64,000 nucleotides of DNA from Candidatus Pelagibacter sp. (GCA_028227525.1 JAOJAE010000003.1:1-64000); one strand, 5' to 3'; counted from the first letter of the stretch, positions 1 through 10,324 are shown. The notes: generated by a model from the sequence alone, not told the origin. A program made the numbers and translations.

Positions 1-106
1 TATTATTTTCTTTAGCTATATTCTGAGCAGCTGTATAAATAAAGAGTTGGTTTCCTAAACCTCCTCTAATTAATACGAAAAGTTTTTTTTTGAATATATT
101 AAACAC
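1..106 (-). CDS. Glycosyltransferase family 11-like protein (alpha-1,2-fucosyltransferase type), N-terminus only
   Basis: About 35 N-terminal residues are visible; the gene runs off the left edge. After a GTG start at 106-104 the protein has a short hydrophobic strand and then IRGGLGNQLFIYTAAQNIA. This closely matches the opening GGLGNQxFQYAxG motif of GT11 alpha-1,2-fucosyltransferases, which transfer fucose from GDP-fucose to surface glycans. An in-frame stop lies a few codons upstream, so the start is at or very near this GTG, although no clear ribosome site is visible. Its position just downstream of ssrA suggests the edge of a surface-polysaccharide region. Family assignment from so short a piece is tentative. 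Confidence 0.55.
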   Translation of the reverse strand, partial: MFNIFKKKLFVLIRGGLGNQLFIYTAAQNIAKENN

Positions 107-238
107 AAGTGAATTTGAATATTTTTATTAATCAATCTTAACTATTAAATAGATATTACAAAAACTAGTTTTTTAAAAGCTTACTATAATAATCTAGCCT
201 ATAATTAGTTAATTTTGTTAATCATTATATAATACTTA

Positions 239-497
239 GGGGCGTTCTGTTGCCAGGTGCCCCGGACCCCGTCTACTTAATTAACAAAGTTAATTAGGCA
301 GCAAGTGCGTAACTTTCGTTAGCAATTATAAATTTGCCCGTCACGGTGGAACAATCCCGAACGAAAGAATAGCTTTTAGTCACCCGTCGAATCTAGTTCA
401 CCCCCATAAGTTGTAATGGTGGAGGTGGTGGGTACTGCCCCCACGTCCGCAATGGTTATTACGAAATTCGTTTATCGTCGTAGTTGGAAAACCAACA
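239..497 (-). ncRNA. ssrA: Two-piece (circularly permuted) tmRNA
   Basis: tmRNA rescues stalled ribosomes and tags the nascent chain. On the minus strand the acceptor piece comes first and ends in CCACCUCCACCA (CCA at 419-417). An 11-base spacer follows (416-406), then the coding piece begins GGGGGUGAACUAGAUUCGAC at 405. The two ends form a 7-bp acceptor stem with a G3-U pair, the alanine identity element. This order is the permuted form known in alphaproteobacteria. The tag frame (323-294, with stop) encodes ANESYALAA, and its stop codon lies in an AT hairpin. A GGGGC/GCCCC stem closes the gene at about 239. The upstream limit near 497 is set by a GTTGG/CCAAC hairpin and is approximate. The T-arm loop reads GGCAGUA instead of the usual UUCAA type. 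Confidence 0.9.
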
Positions 498-538
498 TTA
501 TTAATATAAAAGGAATTACAACAGATTCAATAACAATC

Positions 539-1486
539 ATGAAATTAACAAAAGAACAGGCAGACGAAATAAAAAATCAACAAAGTCAAAGTAATCCAAC
601 AAAAAGGGTTACTGCTCCAGAGCTTGAAAAGATTTTATACGAAGCAATTCCAGCTTTAGATCATGGTTTTGTAAGAGTAATTGATTATATGGGTGATGAC
701 ACATCTATAGTTCAATCAGCTAGAGTTTCTTACGGTAAAGGAACTAAGCAAGTTTCAACAGACAAAGGTTTAATTAAATATTTAATGAGACATTGGCATA
801 GCACGCCATTTGAAATGTGTGAAATAAAATACCATATTAAACTTCCTATATTTATTGCAAGACAATGGATCAGACATAGAACAGCAAATGTTAATGAATA
901 CTCTGCAAGATATTCAATACTTGATAAAGAGTTTTATTTACCTTCACAAGATAATTTGGCTGCTCAATCTACAAGCAACAGACAAGGTAGGGGCGATGTT
1001 TTGGAGGGAGAACAGGCAAAAGAAGTTTTAGAACTTTTAAAAAATGATGCTGAGAGAACTTATGATAATTATGAGACAATGTTGAATGAAAGATTTGATG
1101 GATCAACTATTGATGAAAATAAAAAAGGACTAGCCAGAGAACTTGCAAGAATGAATTTAACATTAAATACTTATACCCAGTGGTATTGGAAAACTGATTT
1201 ATTAAACTTAATGAATTTTTTAAGACTTAGAGCTGATAGTCATGCACAATATGAAATTAGAGTTTATGCTGATATCATGTTGGATACGGTTAAAAAATGG
1301 GTTCCAATTACTTATGATGCATTTATGGATTATAGAGTTGGAGGAACTGAAGTTTCATCTAAAGGAAAAGCAATTATTCAAAAACTTATAAAAGGTGAAA
1401 ATGCTGATATAGATAGTTCAGGTCTCTCAAAAAGAGAATGGAACGAATTAATGACTGCTTTTGATCTTAAAGATAAGTTGATTTAA
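539..1486 (+). CDS. thyX: Flavin-dependent thymidylate synthase ThyX
   Basis: ThyX makes dTMP from dUMP using methylene-tetrahydrofolate, with FAD and NADPH, and replaces ThyA. The signature RHRx7S is present as [11 protein letters not shown], followed by an SAR segment and a C-terminal RxxxHxQxEIR-like stretch ([11 protein letters not shown]). The open frame reaches back to 416, but those codons lie inside the antisense ssrA and encode nothing family-like, so the ATG at 539 is chosen, giving 315 residues. This is longer than the roughly 230-residue thermophile enzymes but usual for alphaproteobacteria. The 3' end overlaps the convergent mrp gene by 20 bases. Confidence 0.93.
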   Translation: MKLTKEQADEIKNQQSQSNPTKRVTAPELEKILYEAIPALDHGFVRVIDYMGDDTSIVQSARVSYGKGTKQVSTDKGLIKYLMRHWHSTPFEMCEIKYHIKLPIFIARQWIRHRTANVNEYSARYSILDKEFYLPSQDNLAAQSTSNRQGRGDVLEGEQAKEVLELLKNDAERTYDNYETMLNERFDGSTIDENKKGLARELARMNLTLNTYTQWYWKTDLLNLMNFLRLRADSHAQYEIRVYADIMLDTVKKWVPITYDAFMDYRVGGTEVSSKGKAIIQKLIKGENADIDSSGLSKREWNELMTAFDLKDKLI

Positions 1487-2291
1487 TTTTATTTGCAAAA
1501 TCTAAATATATTTTTGAAATTTCATGTTCAGGATTAGCCTCAACTATAGGCTTTCCTTCATCACCACATTTTCCAACTTCAGGATTAATAGGTATCTCAC
1601 CTAGAAATTCTTTTTCAAATTCTTCTGCTGTTTTTTTAACACCACCTTCACCAAAAATTTTATATTTCTTGCCATCATCTCCAGTGAAATAACTCATGTT
1701 GTCCACCAATCCTAAAATCTTAACTCCTAGTTTGTCGAACATTTTAATACCTCTTTTAACATCTAATAAAGCCACTTCTTGAGGAGTTGAGACTATAATT
1801 GCACCATCCATTTTTATTTCTTGTGAAAAAGTAAGTTGAGTGTCTCCAGTACCTGGAGGCATATCAACAATTATAAAATCTAAATCTTTCCAATTAACTT
1901 TTTGAGTAAAAGTTTTAATTGCACTGGTTACCATAGGACCACGCCAGATCATTGGAGTTTGCTGATCTGCTAAAAAACCTATGGACATACACTGAATGTC
2001 ATATTTAATTATTGGTTCTAGTTTTTGACCATCACTTTTAGGTTTTTCATTTATATTAAACATCTTTGGAACTGATGGACCATAAATATCAGCATCGAGT
2101 AGACCAACTTTACAGCCAACTTGTTTTAAAGCTAACGCAAGATTTGTTGCAAAAGTAGATTTACCAACTCCTCCCTTTGCACTTGAAATTGCAATGGTAA
2201 ATTTTGTTCCTAAAATTGGATTTTTAATGAACTTTCTGGGCTCCAGTTTTTTCTTCATTGCGTCACTAAGTTCTGGCTTTTTATCAGTCAT
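1467..2291 (-). CDS. mrp: Mrp/NBP35-family Fe-S cluster carrier ATPase
   Basis: A P-loop ATPase of the Mrp/ApbC family, thought to hold and deliver Fe-S clusters in the cytoplasm. The deviant Walker [10 protein letters not shown] is followed by [10 protein letters not shown] and by VDMPPGTGD (Walker B/switch), which are diagnostic of the family. The protein has 274 residues and lacks the N-terminal DUF59 (MIP18-like) domain found in many full-length bacterial Mrp proteins, so it is the short form. The family's usual CxxC appears to be absent, with only single cysteines in the C-terminal part. It is transcribed divergently from hflK across about 51 bases and converges on thyX with a 20-base overlap. 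Confidence 0.9.
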   Translation of the reverse strand: MTDKKPELSDAMKKKLEPRKFIKNPILGTKFTIAISSAKGGVGKSTFATNLALALKQVGCKVGLLDADIYGPSVPKMFNINEKPKSDGQKLEPIIKYDIQCMSIGFLADQQTPMIWRGPMVTSAIKTFTQKVNWKDLDFIIVDMPPGTGDTQLTFSQEIKMDGAIIVSTPQEVALLDVKRGIKMFDKLGVKILGLVDNMSYFTGDDGKKYKIFGEGGVKKTAEEFEKEFLGEIPINPEVGKCGDEGKPIVEANPEHEISKIYLDFANKIKSTYL

Positions 2292-2305
2292 TTTTTTATC
2301 ATTAC

Positions 2306-2335
2306 TTGTTTTTTATAATAAAGACACTATATACT
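2306..2335 (+). promoter_or_regulatory. Probable sigma-70 promoter of hflK
   Basis: TTGTTT (2306-2311), an 18-base spacer and TATACT (2330-2335) lie just before the hflK ATG at 2343. The predicted transcription start falls within a few bases of that ATG, so the messenger would be nearly leaderless. The call is by pattern only. Confidence 0.4.
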
Positions 2336-2342
2336 TTGTCAT

Positions 2343-3446
2343 ATGTCAGACGATTTTAAAGGTAGAGGCGGAAGTCCATGGGGAACACCTCCTGGAGGAG
2401 GTGGAAATGGCTCAGGTAGAGGCCCAACACCACCAGACATAGATGCAATTATTAAAGACATTCAAAATAAAATTAATAAATTTTTACCTGGCGGAAGTAA
2501 ATCAGGCGGGAAACCAATTGGTCTAATCTTAATTATTTTACTTTTTGTTTGGCTTGCAAGCGGACTTTATAGAGTGGGACCTGATGAACAAGGTGTCGTC
2601 CTTAGATTTGGTAAGTTTATAAAAACTACCCAACCAGGATTGCATTATCATATTCCAGTTCCAATTGAGACAGTTGAAACTCCTAAAGTTACAAAAGTTA
2701 ATAGAATTGATATTGGTTTTAGATCAGAAAGAGACAGTGGTTTTTCTCAAGGTGGAGGAGTAGCTGATGTTCCTCAAGAAAGTTTAATGTTAACAGGAGA
2801 TGAAAATATTGTGAACATAGACTTTTCAGTATTTTGGGTAATTAAAGATGCTGGTAAATTCTTATTTGAAATTCAAGATCCTGAAGGATCTGTAAAAGCT
2901 GCAGCTGAGACTGCAATGAGAGAAGTAATTGCTAAAAGTGAAATTCAACCAATTCTAACTGAAGGAAGAGCTGAAATTGAAATTGAAACACAAGAAATTA
3001 TTCAATCCATTTTAGATGAGTATCAAAGTGGAATTCAAATTACACAAGTTCAAACTCAAAAAGCTGATCCACCGGATCAAGTAATTGACGCATTTAGAGA
3101 TGTTCAAGCTGCAAGAGCTGATATGGAAAGATCTAAAAATGAAGCTGAAGCTTACGCAAATGATGTGATCCCAAGAGCAAGAGGGGAAGCTGCAAAAATT
3201 ATGCAAGCAGCTGAAGCATATAAACAACAAGTAGTTGCTGCATCAGAAGGTGAAGCTAGTAGATTTAATTCAATTTATAATGAATACGCAAAAGCTAAAG
3301 AAGTTACTCAAGAAAGAATGTATCTTGAGACTATGGAAAAAGTGCTAGCTGATATAGATAAAGTAATTATTGAAAAAGGCGCAGGTTCTGGTGTGGTGCC
3401 ATACCTACCGCTTCCTGAATTAGGAAAAAAGAAAGTGAGTAATTAA
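2343..3446 (+). CDS. hflK: HflK, membrane SPFH/prohibitin-type FtsH modulator subunit
   Basis: HflK and HflC form a large membrane complex that encloses and modulates the FtsH protease. The 367-residue protein starts with a Gly/Pro-rich hydrophilic segment typical of HflK. One membrane helix follows at about residues 60-77, then the SPFH domain (VGPDEQGVVLRFGKF) and a long charged helical region rich in Ala/Glu/Arg up to about residue 330. The ATG at 2343 gives the canonical MSDDFKGRGG-type opening. hflC begins on the base after the stop, so the two are co-translated. Confidence 0.95.
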   Translation: MSDDFKGRGGSPWGTPPGGGGNGSGRGPTPPDIDAIIKDIQNKINKFLPGGSKSGGKPIGLILIILLFVWLASGLYRVGPDEQGVVLRFGKFIKTTQPGLHYHIPVPIETVETPKVTKVNRIDIGFRSERDSGFSQGGGVADVPQESLMLTGDENIVNIDFSVFWVIKDAGKFLFEIQDPEGSVKAAAETAMREVIAKSEIQPILTEGRAEIEIETQEIIQSILDEYQSGIQITQVQTQKADPPDQVIDAFRDVQAARADMERSKNEAEAYANDVIPRARGEAAKIMQAAEAYKQQVVAASEGEASRFNSIYNEYAKAKEVTQERMYLETMEKVLADIDKVIIEKGAGSGVVPYLPLPELGKKKVSN

Positions 3447-4316
3447 ATGAAAGCACAAAAAATATTATTACCAATAATAGCTGCATTAGGTGCTTTAGTT
3501 TTCTTTTCAGTATTTATTATTAAAGAAGTTAATCAAGCAATCGTTCTTCAATTTGGAGATCCTAAAAGGATCATAGTTGAACCAGGTTTAAACTTTAAGA
3601 TCCCATTTATTCAAAACGTAGTTTATCTAGATAAAAGAATATTGAATTTGGATACTCCACCAGCAGAGGTTATTGCATCAGATCAAAAAAGATTGATCGT
3701 AGATGCTTTTGCAAGGTTTAAAATTGTAGATCCATTAAAATTTTATATTTCAGTTGGAAATGAAAGAGTTGCAAGATCAAGATTGGCAACAGTTATTAAC
3801 TCAAGAATTAGAAATGTTTTAGGACAACAAGAACTACAAACATTATTATCAAAAGATAGATCAAAACAAATGTCATTAATTCAAGTAGGGGTTAATGCAG
3901 AGGCTCAAAAATTTGGAATTGAAATTGTAGATGTAAGAATTAAAAGAGCAGACCTTCCACAAGCAAACAGTGAAGCAATTTTTAGAAGAATGCAAACTGA
4001 AAGAGAGAGAGAAGCTAAGGAATTTAGAGCCCGAGGTGCAGAAATGGCTGTTACTATTACCTCAACGGCTGATAAAGAAGTTTCAATAATTTTAGCAGAT
4101 GCTAATAAAAACTCTGAGATTATGAAGGGTGAAGGTGATGGTGAAAGAAATAAAATATTTGCAGAAGCTTTTGGAAGAGACCCTGAGTTTTTTGCATTTT
4201 ATAGATCTATGCAAGCATACGAAACAGCTTTAATCGGTGGAGATACATCTTTAATTTTGTCTCCTGATAGTGAATTTTTTAAATTTTTTGGAAATATAAA
4301 ACCTAAATCTCAATAA
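3447..4316 (+). CDS. hflC: HflC, membrane SPFH/prohibitin-type FtsH modulator subunit
   Basis: Partner of HflK in the FtsH-regulating complex. The 289-residue protein has an N-terminal membrane anchor (about residues 5-25). The SPFH domain begins with EVNQAIVLQFGDPKR, and the family segment RADLPQANSEAIFRRMQTER lies near residues 170-190. A helical C-terminal part is followed by FFAFYRSMQAYETAL, a typical HflC ending. It abuts hflK without a gap. The small membrane-protein gene follows 9 bases downstream. Confidence 0.95.
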   Translation: MKAQKILLPIIAALGALVFFSVFIIKEVNQAIVLQFGDPKRIIVEPGLNFKIPFIQNVVYLDKRILNLDTPPAEVIASDQKRLIVDAFARFKIVDPLKFYISVGNERVARSRLATVINSRIRNVLGQQELQTLLSKDRSKQMSLIQVGVNAEAQKFGIEIVDVRIKRADLPQANSEAIFRRMQTEREREAKEFRARGAEMAVTITSTADKEVSIILADANKNSEIMKGEGDGERNKIFAEAFGRDPEFFAFYRSMQAYETALIGGDTSLILSPDSEFFKFFGNIKPKSQ

Positions 4317-4325
4317 TAGTTAAAT

Positions 4326-4511
4326 ATGAAAGAATTGATCATTGCTTTTGGTCTTTTTCTTTTTATTGAGGGAATCTTGTATGCCATATTTCCATCAAAA
4401 ATGAAAAGTATGTTAAGAAAATTAGAACTTGTAAAAGATAGTCAATTAAGATCGGGTGGGCTAATTTTTGCAATTATAGGATTTATAATTATTTATTATA
4501 TTAAAAGTTAG
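4326..4511 (+). CDS. Small DUF2065-family inner-membrane protein
   Basis: A 61-residue protein with two hydrophobic helices (about 2-22 and 42-59) separated by a basic loop (PSKMKSMLRKLE). The pattern, with an early E-G-x-x-Y motif and an RxxGL motif before the second helix, fits the DUF2065/YjeT family, often encoded next to hflKC. Function is unknown; an accessory role with the HflKC complex is inference from position. It lies between hflC (9 bases) and the protease gene (1 base). Confidence 0.75.
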   Translation: MKELIIAFGLFLFIEGILYAIFPSKMKSMLRKLELVKDSQLRSGGLIFAIIGFIIIYYIKS

Positions 4512-4512
4512 T

Positions 4513-5922
4513 ATGAAAAAAATTAAATTTATATTATTAGCATTATTATTTACTTTTAGTTTACAAACCATTTCAAACTCTAATTCAGTGCCTGCATCAT
4601 TTGCTGATCTTGCTGAAAGATTGATGCCATCAGTTGTAAATATTTCAACTACTCAAACTGTAGTTACAAATACTAATCCCCTGCCATTTACGTTTCCTCC
4701 GGGATCACCTTTTGAAGATATGTTTAGAGAATTTGGAACTCCTCAAGAGAGAAAGTCTTCAGCTTTGGGCTCAGGATTTATAATTGATGAAAAAGGATTA
4801 GTGGTTACTAATAATCACGTAATTCAAGGAGCAGAAGATATCATTGTTAGAGTAAATGGAGATCAAGAATTTAAAGCAAAAGTTATCGGAGCTGACCCTT
4901 TGTCAGATATTGCGGTTTTACAATTAGAAACAGATGAAAATTTTATACCAGTTCAATTTGGAGATTCTGATAAAGCAAGAATTGGTGATTGGGTTATAGC
5001 TATTGGAAACCCTTTTGGATTAGGTGGAACAGTTACATCAGGAATTATTTCAGCAAGAAATAGATCAATTGGACTATCAAGATACGAAGATTACATACAA
5101 ACTGATGCATCAATAAATTCAGGTAACTCAGGTGGACCATTATTTGACATGAATGGTGATGTAATAGGGATAAACACAGCAATTCTTGGAAGAAATGGAT
5201 CTATTGGAATTGGTTTTTCAATACCAGCTAATGATGCAAAGCTAGTTATAGATCAATTAATTGAGTTTGGTGAAACAAAAAGAGGTTGGCTGGGAGTTAG
5301 AATTCAAGATGTTACTCAGGAAATAGCTGATGTTGAAAAACTAGATGAACCTAGAGGAGCATTAGTTGCAAGTGTTGCAGAAAATAGTCCATCCGATAAA
5401 GGGGGAATTAAAGCAGGTGACATTATTTTAGAATTTAATGGTGTTAGAATTAACCAAATGAAAGAATTGCCAGCAATAGTTGCTAAAACAAAAGTTGGAA
5501 CAACTGTTAAAGTTAAAGTTTGGAGAAATAAAAAAGAAATAACAAAAAGTATTCTTTTAGGTAGATTAGAAACATCAGATGATTTTAAAGTTAGTGATAA
5601 AAAAAACGAAACTCCTAAAGATACAATCATAGAAGATTTAAAAATTACTGTTAGAAAACTAACAAAAGAAGATATAAAGACTAGAAAACTTCCTAATCAA
5701 ATTTCAGGATTAGTTGTTACGCAAATAGGAAATACTAGTCCACTACTGAAATCAATAGAGGCTAATAGTATTATAGTTGAAGCTCAAAAAATAAAAATAA
5801 AGGATGCACAAGATTTAGAGAAAATTGTTAAGGATGTTTTAAAATCAAATCAAAAAACAATTTTATTAGCAATATATAATAATCAAAATCAAAGAAGATA
5901 TATTGGTGTTAAGCTAGATTGA
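4513..5922 (+). CDS. Periplasmic Deg/HtrA-family serine protease
   Basis: A DegP/DegQ-type periplasmic quality-control protease of 469 residues. A signal peptide covers about residues 1-22. The trypsin-like domain carries the triad His102 (TNNHVIQG), Asp132 (DPLSDIAVL) and Ser206 (GNSGGPLF). A first PDZ domain spans roughly 265-350 (GWLGVRIQ, GGIKAGDIILEFNG). A second, more diverged PDZ-like region fills the C-terminus. Co-occurrence with hflK-hflC is common and groups two envelope protein-quality systems in one transcript. Whether it is DegP or DegQ cannot be told from sequence alone. The stop overlaps the miaA region. Confidence 0.92.
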   Translation: MKKIKFILLALLFTFSLQTISNSNSVPASFADLAERLMPSVVNISTTQTVVTNTNPLPFTFPPGSPFEDMFREFGTPQERKSSALGSGFIIDEKGLVVTNNHVIQGAEDIIVRVNGDQEFKAKVIGADPLSDIAVLQLETDENFIPVQFGDSDKARIGDWVIAIGNPFGLGGTVTSGIISARNRSIGLSRYEDYIQTDASINSGNSGGPLFDMNGDVIGINTAILGRNGSIGIGFSIPANDAKLVIDQLIEFGETKRGWLGVRIQDVTQEIADVEKLDEPRGALVASVAENSPSDKGGIKAGDIILEFNGVRINQMKELPAIVAKTKVGTTVKVKVWRNKKEITKSILLGRLETSDDFKVSDKKNETPKDTIIEDLKITVRKLTKEDIKTRKLPNQISGLVVTQIGNTSPLLKSIEANSIIVEAQKIKIKDAQDLEKIVKDVLKSNQKTILLAIYNNQNQRRYIGVKLD

Positions 5923-5924
5923 TC

Positions 5925-6836
5925 ATGGATTTAAAATCCAAGATTATTTTAATTTCTGGGCCAACTGCTTCAGGAAAATCAAACTTTTCAATTAAATTAG
6001 CTAAAAAAATTAATGGCGAAATCATTAATGCAGATAGCATGCAGGTTTATAAAGAATTAAAAATTTTATCAGCTCGCCCCAACCTTAAAGATTATCAAAG
6101 CATAAAACATCACTTATACGGTTTCCATAGTGTTAAAAATAATTTCTCAACAGGAGATTGGTTAAAAAATGCAATTGAAAAAATTAAAGAAGTAAGACGA
6201 AGAAAAAAAATTCCAATCTTTGTGGGTGGAACAGGATTATATTTTAAAGCTTTAACAGACGGATTGGTAAGTATTCCAAATATTCCAATTAAATACAGAA
6301 ACAATATAAGAGATTTACAAAAAAAATTAGGACAGAAAAAATTTTATCAAAAACTTGTAAAGCTTGATCCAAATTCTAAAGAAAAAATTAATTCAACTGA
6401 CACTCAAAGATCAATCAGAGCTTATGAAGTTAAACAGTATACTAAAAAATCACTTCATGATTGGTTCAAAAACACAAAATCATATTTTGAAAAAGAAGAT
6501 TTTTATAAAATCTACATGGATTATCCACGTGAAGAACTAATTAAAAAAATTGGCAAAAGAACAGAGCAAATGATTAAAATTGGAGCAATTAACGAAGTTA
6601 AGAGATTTATAAAATTAAAAGTTAGAAAAGATAAGAGCGTCAATAAAGCTATCGGCATCTATGAGATAAAAGAATATCTAGAAAAAAGAAACGATATGAG
6701 TGAAGTTATTGAAAAAATATCAATAAAGACTAGACAATACGCAAAAAGACAAAGTACTTGGGCTCGAGGCAACATGATGAGTTGGATAAAAATACCACCA
6801 CAAGACTTAAATAAATTTTTAAAAAAAATTAAATAA
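5925..6836 (+). CDS. miaA: tRNA dimethylallyltransferase MiaA
   Basis: MiaA adds a dimethylallyl group to N6 of A37 in tRNAs that read U-starting codons. The N-terminal P-loop GPTASGKS, the following NADSMQVYKEL and the VGGTGLYFKAL segment (near residue 100) are family hallmarks. The C-terminal KRQxTWxRG motif is present as KRQSTWARG. The ATG at 5925 (303 residues) is preferred to an in-frame TTG at 5919 that overlaps the protease stop. The frame is unbroken and length is typical. The next gene begins 48 bases later. Confidence 0.95.
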   Translation: MDLKSKIILISGPTASGKSNFSIKLAKKINGEIINADSMQVYKELKILSARPNLKDYQSIKHHLYGFHSVKNNFSTGDWLKNAIEKIKEVRRRKKIPIFVGGTGLYFKALTDGLVSIPNIPIKYRNNIRDLQKKLGQKKFYQKLVKLDPNSKEKINSTDTQRSIRAYEVKQYTKKSLHDWFKNTKSYFEKEDFYKIYMDYPREELIKKIGKRTEQMIKIGAINEVKRFIKLKVRKDKSVNKAIGIYEIKEYLEKRNDMSEVIEKISIKTRQYAKRQSTWARGNMMSWIKIPPQDLNKFLKKIK

Positions 6837-6884
6837 TTCATTCTAAAACTTGACCAATCAGTACAACTTCAGCTAGATTGCGAA

Positions 6885-8651
6885 ATGCCAAAATTATATA
6901 CTGGAGCAGAAATTGTATTTAAGTGCCTCGAAGAGCAGAAGGTAAATCATATTTTTGGTTACCCGGGAGGAGCAGTTCTTCCAATTTATGATGAATTAAA
7001 AAACCATACATCAATTAAACATATTTTAGTAAGGCACGAACAAGGAGCAGGTCATGCAGCAGAAGGTTATGCAAGATCATCTGGTAAGCCAGGAGTTGTT
7101 TTGGTTACTTCAGGACCGGGTGCAACAAATGTTGTTACTGCATTAACAGATGCATACATGGACTCGGTACCATTAGTTTGTATTTCAGGACAGGTTCCAA
7201 CTCATTTAATCGGAACAGATGCTTTTCAGGAATGTGATACAACTGGGATTACAAGACCGTGCACAAAACATAATTGGTTGGTAAAAGATATTAAAGACCT
7301 TCAAAGAATAATGTATGAGGCATTTGAAGTTGCAACCACTGGAAGACCTGGACCTGTATTAGTTGATATTCCAAAAGATATTCAATTTGCAAAAACAAAA
7401 TATGTTTCTCTTAAAAAAGAAAATAAAATAGAAATTAAAAATAAAAATAGATTTACTCAAAAAGATATTGATGAATTAATTGAGTTAATGAATAAAGCCT
7501 CAAAACCAGTTTTTTACACAGGCGGTGGAGTTGTAAACTCTGGACCAAAAGCAAGTGAACTTTTAAGAGAATTGGTTGCATTAACTGGTTTTCCGATTAC
7601 CTCAACTCTTCAAGGGCTTGGCTCATATCCTGGTGATGATAATCAATTTTTAGGTATGCTTGGAATGCATGGAACTTATGAAGCTAACAATGCAATGCAT
7701 GATTGTGATTTACTAATTAATATTGGCGCAAGATTTGATGATCGTATAACTGGTAAAATTGATGAGTTTTCTCCTAGATCGAAAAAAGTACATATTGATA
7801 TCGACCCGTCGTCAATTAATAAAATTATTAAAGTAGATTTAGCAATTGTTGGAGACGTAACTGATGTTATTAAGTCAACAACTAAAACTTTAAAGAAGAA
7901 AAATTTAAATTTAGAAAAATCAAATAAACAAAAAATCTCAAAATGGTGGCAACAAATTCAAAAATGGAGAACAAAACAATCTTTAAACTTTATTAATAGT
8001 GATAAAATAATCAAACCACAGCATGCAGTACAAAGACTTTATGAATTAACAAAAAATCAAGATACCTTTATTACTACAGAGGTTGGTCAACACCAAATGT
8101 GGGCAGCACAACACTATAAATTCAATAAACCTAATAGATGGATGACCTCGGGAGGTTTAGGTACCATGGGATATGGATTGCCAGCTGCAATTGGTGTCCA
8201 AGTTGCAAATCCTACAAAATTAGTAGTAGACGTTGCTGGTGAAGCATCAATTTTGATGACTATGCAGGAAATATCAACTGCAATTCAATACAATTTACCA
8301 ATAAAAATTTTCATTTTAAATAATCAATATATGGGAATGGTTAGGCAGTGGCAGGAACTACTTCATGAAAAAAATTATTCTGAGAGTTATTCAGAGGCTT
8401 TACCTGATTTTGTAAAATTAGCTGAGGCATATGGATGTGTTGGTATTAGAGCTGAACATCCTGATGAATTAGATGAAAAAATTGAGCAAATGATTAATGT
8501 TGATAAGCCAGTTATTTTTGATTGTCATGTCGATCAAGCAGAGAACTGTTTTCCAATGATTCCATCAGGAAAACCTCATAATCAAATGTTATTAGGTCCA
8601 AAAGACCAAGAGGAGAATAAAATTACTGGTAAGGGAAAAGCGTTAGTCTAA
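6885..8651 (+). CDS. ilvB: Acetolactate synthase, large catalytic subunit
   Basis: A ThDP-dependent enzyme joining two pyruvates, or pyruvate and 2-oxobutyrate, as the first common step to valine, leucine and isoleucine. The 588-residue protein has the three expected domains. The ThDP-activating Glu52 lies in RHEQGAGHAAEGYAR, GDxxQ-like contacts occur at CISGQVPTHLIGTDAFQE, and the C-terminal cofactor segment is VDVAGEASILM...LNNQYMGMVRQWQ. The ThDP/Mg motif is GEAS rather than GDGS, which I believe occurs in other alphaproteobacterial synthases. It is followed without a gap by ilvH and then ilvC, the standard operon. Confidence 0.96.
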   Translation: MPKLYTGAEIVFKCLEEQKVNHIFGYPGGAVLPIYDELKNHTSIKHILVRHEQGAGHAAEGYARSSGKPGVVLVTSGPGATNVVTALTDAYMDSVPLVCISGQVPTHLIGTDAFQECDTTGITRPCTKHNWLVKDIKDLQRIMYEAFEVATTGRPGPVLVDIPKDIQFAKTKYVSLKKENKIEIKNKNRFTQKDIDELIELMNKASKPVFYTGGGVVNSGPKASELLRELVALTGFPITSTLQGLGSYPGDDNQFLGMLGMHGTYEANNAMHDCDLLINIGARFDDRITGKIDEFSPRSKKVHIDIDPSSINKIIKVDLAIVGDVTDVIKSTTKTLKKKNLNLEKSNKQKISKWWQQIQKWRTKQSLNFINSDKIIKPQHAVQRLYELTKNQDTFITTEVGQHQMWAAQHYKFNKPNRWMTSGGLGTMGYGLPAAIGVQVANPTKLVVDVAGEASILMTMQEISTAIQYNLPIKIFILNNQYMGMVRQWQELLHEKNYSESYSEALPDFVKLAEAYGCVGIRAEHPDELDEKIEQMINVDKPVIFDCHVDQAENCFPMIPSGKPHNQMLLGPKDQEENKITGKGKALV

Positions 8652-9200
8652 ATGCCAAAATCTAAATCAGCATACAGCACTCCAACTAAAGTTAGTAAAT
8701 TAGAAACTCATATAATTGTTGTATGGGTAGATAATGAAGCAAGTGTTTTATCTAGAGTAGTAGGTCTTTTTTCTGGAAGAGGATATAATATAGAGTCTCT
8801 TGCAGTAGCAGAAGTTGATCAAAAAAATAATCTTTCAAGAATTACTATTGTAACTACAGGAACCCCGGAAGTAATTGAACAAATTGTTTTACAACTTAAA
8901 AAACTAGTTCCGGTACACAAAGTAGGTAACTTTAAAAGAGAAGATAAAAATGTAATTTTTAAAGAAATGGCGTTATTTAAAGTATTAGGAAATTCAGCAA
9001 AAATTAAAAAAGCTTTAAATACTTGTAAAAATTTCAATCCAGTTATATTAGATCAGACAAATAAATCTGCTGTAATTCAAATTACAGCTCTAAGAAGAGA
9101 AATAGATAAAATGGCAAAAAATTTAAAATCGCACGGTCTTATAAGTGTCTCAAGAACTGGAGCGGTTGCAATGACTAGAGGCGCTGAAATATTTAACTAA
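8652..9200 (+). CDS. ilvH: Acetolactate synthase, small regulatory subunit
   Basis: The regulatory subunit that confers valine feedback inhibition on IlvB. The 182-residue protein begins with a short basic leader. An ACT domain follows (about residues 20-95, with NEASVLSRVVGLFSGRGYNIESLAV-like sequence) and then the ALS_ss C-terminal domain. The ATG directly follows the ilvB stop, so translational coupling is expected. No attenuator leader peptide is visible before ilvB. Confidence 0.96.
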   Translation: MPKSKSAYSTPTKVSKLETHIIVVWVDNEASVLSRVVGLFSGRGYNIESLAVAEVDQKNNLSRITIVTTGTPEVIEQIVLQLKKLVPVHKVGNFKREDKNVIFKEMALFKVLGNSAKIKKALNTCKNFNPVILDQTNKSAVIQITALRREIDKMAKNLKSHGLISVSRTGAVAMTRGAEIFN

Positions 9201-9204
9201 TTAA

Positions 9205-10242
<1,038 letters not shown>

Positions 10243-10324
10243 TTTTTTAGTATAAAATTTTATCTATAATAATTTTATTATTTCACCTATACTTTTTTAA
10301 ATAAATTTAAAAAAGAGGATAATA

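Noticed and set aside
160..173. Perfect palindrome AAAAACTAGTTTTT after ssrA
   Set aside because: In such AT-rich spacer a 14-base palindrome of mostly A and T is weak evidence; it could be a poor terminator but nothing else supports it.
416..538. In-frame extension of thyX upstream to an ATG at 416
   Set aside because: These codons are the antisense of the ssrA acceptor piece and encode no ThyX-like sequence; the ATG at 539 begins the real protein.
2194..2442. Open frame on the plus strand spanning mrp and hflK starts
   Set aside because: It lies antisense to mrp and in another frame of hflK, both of which are clear genes; low-complexity product.
8227..8260. IlvB ThDP motif GEAS instead of GDGS as a sign of lost function
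   Set aside because: The Asn and other cofactor residues are intact, and from memory the variant occurs in other alphaproteobacterial acetolactate synthases.
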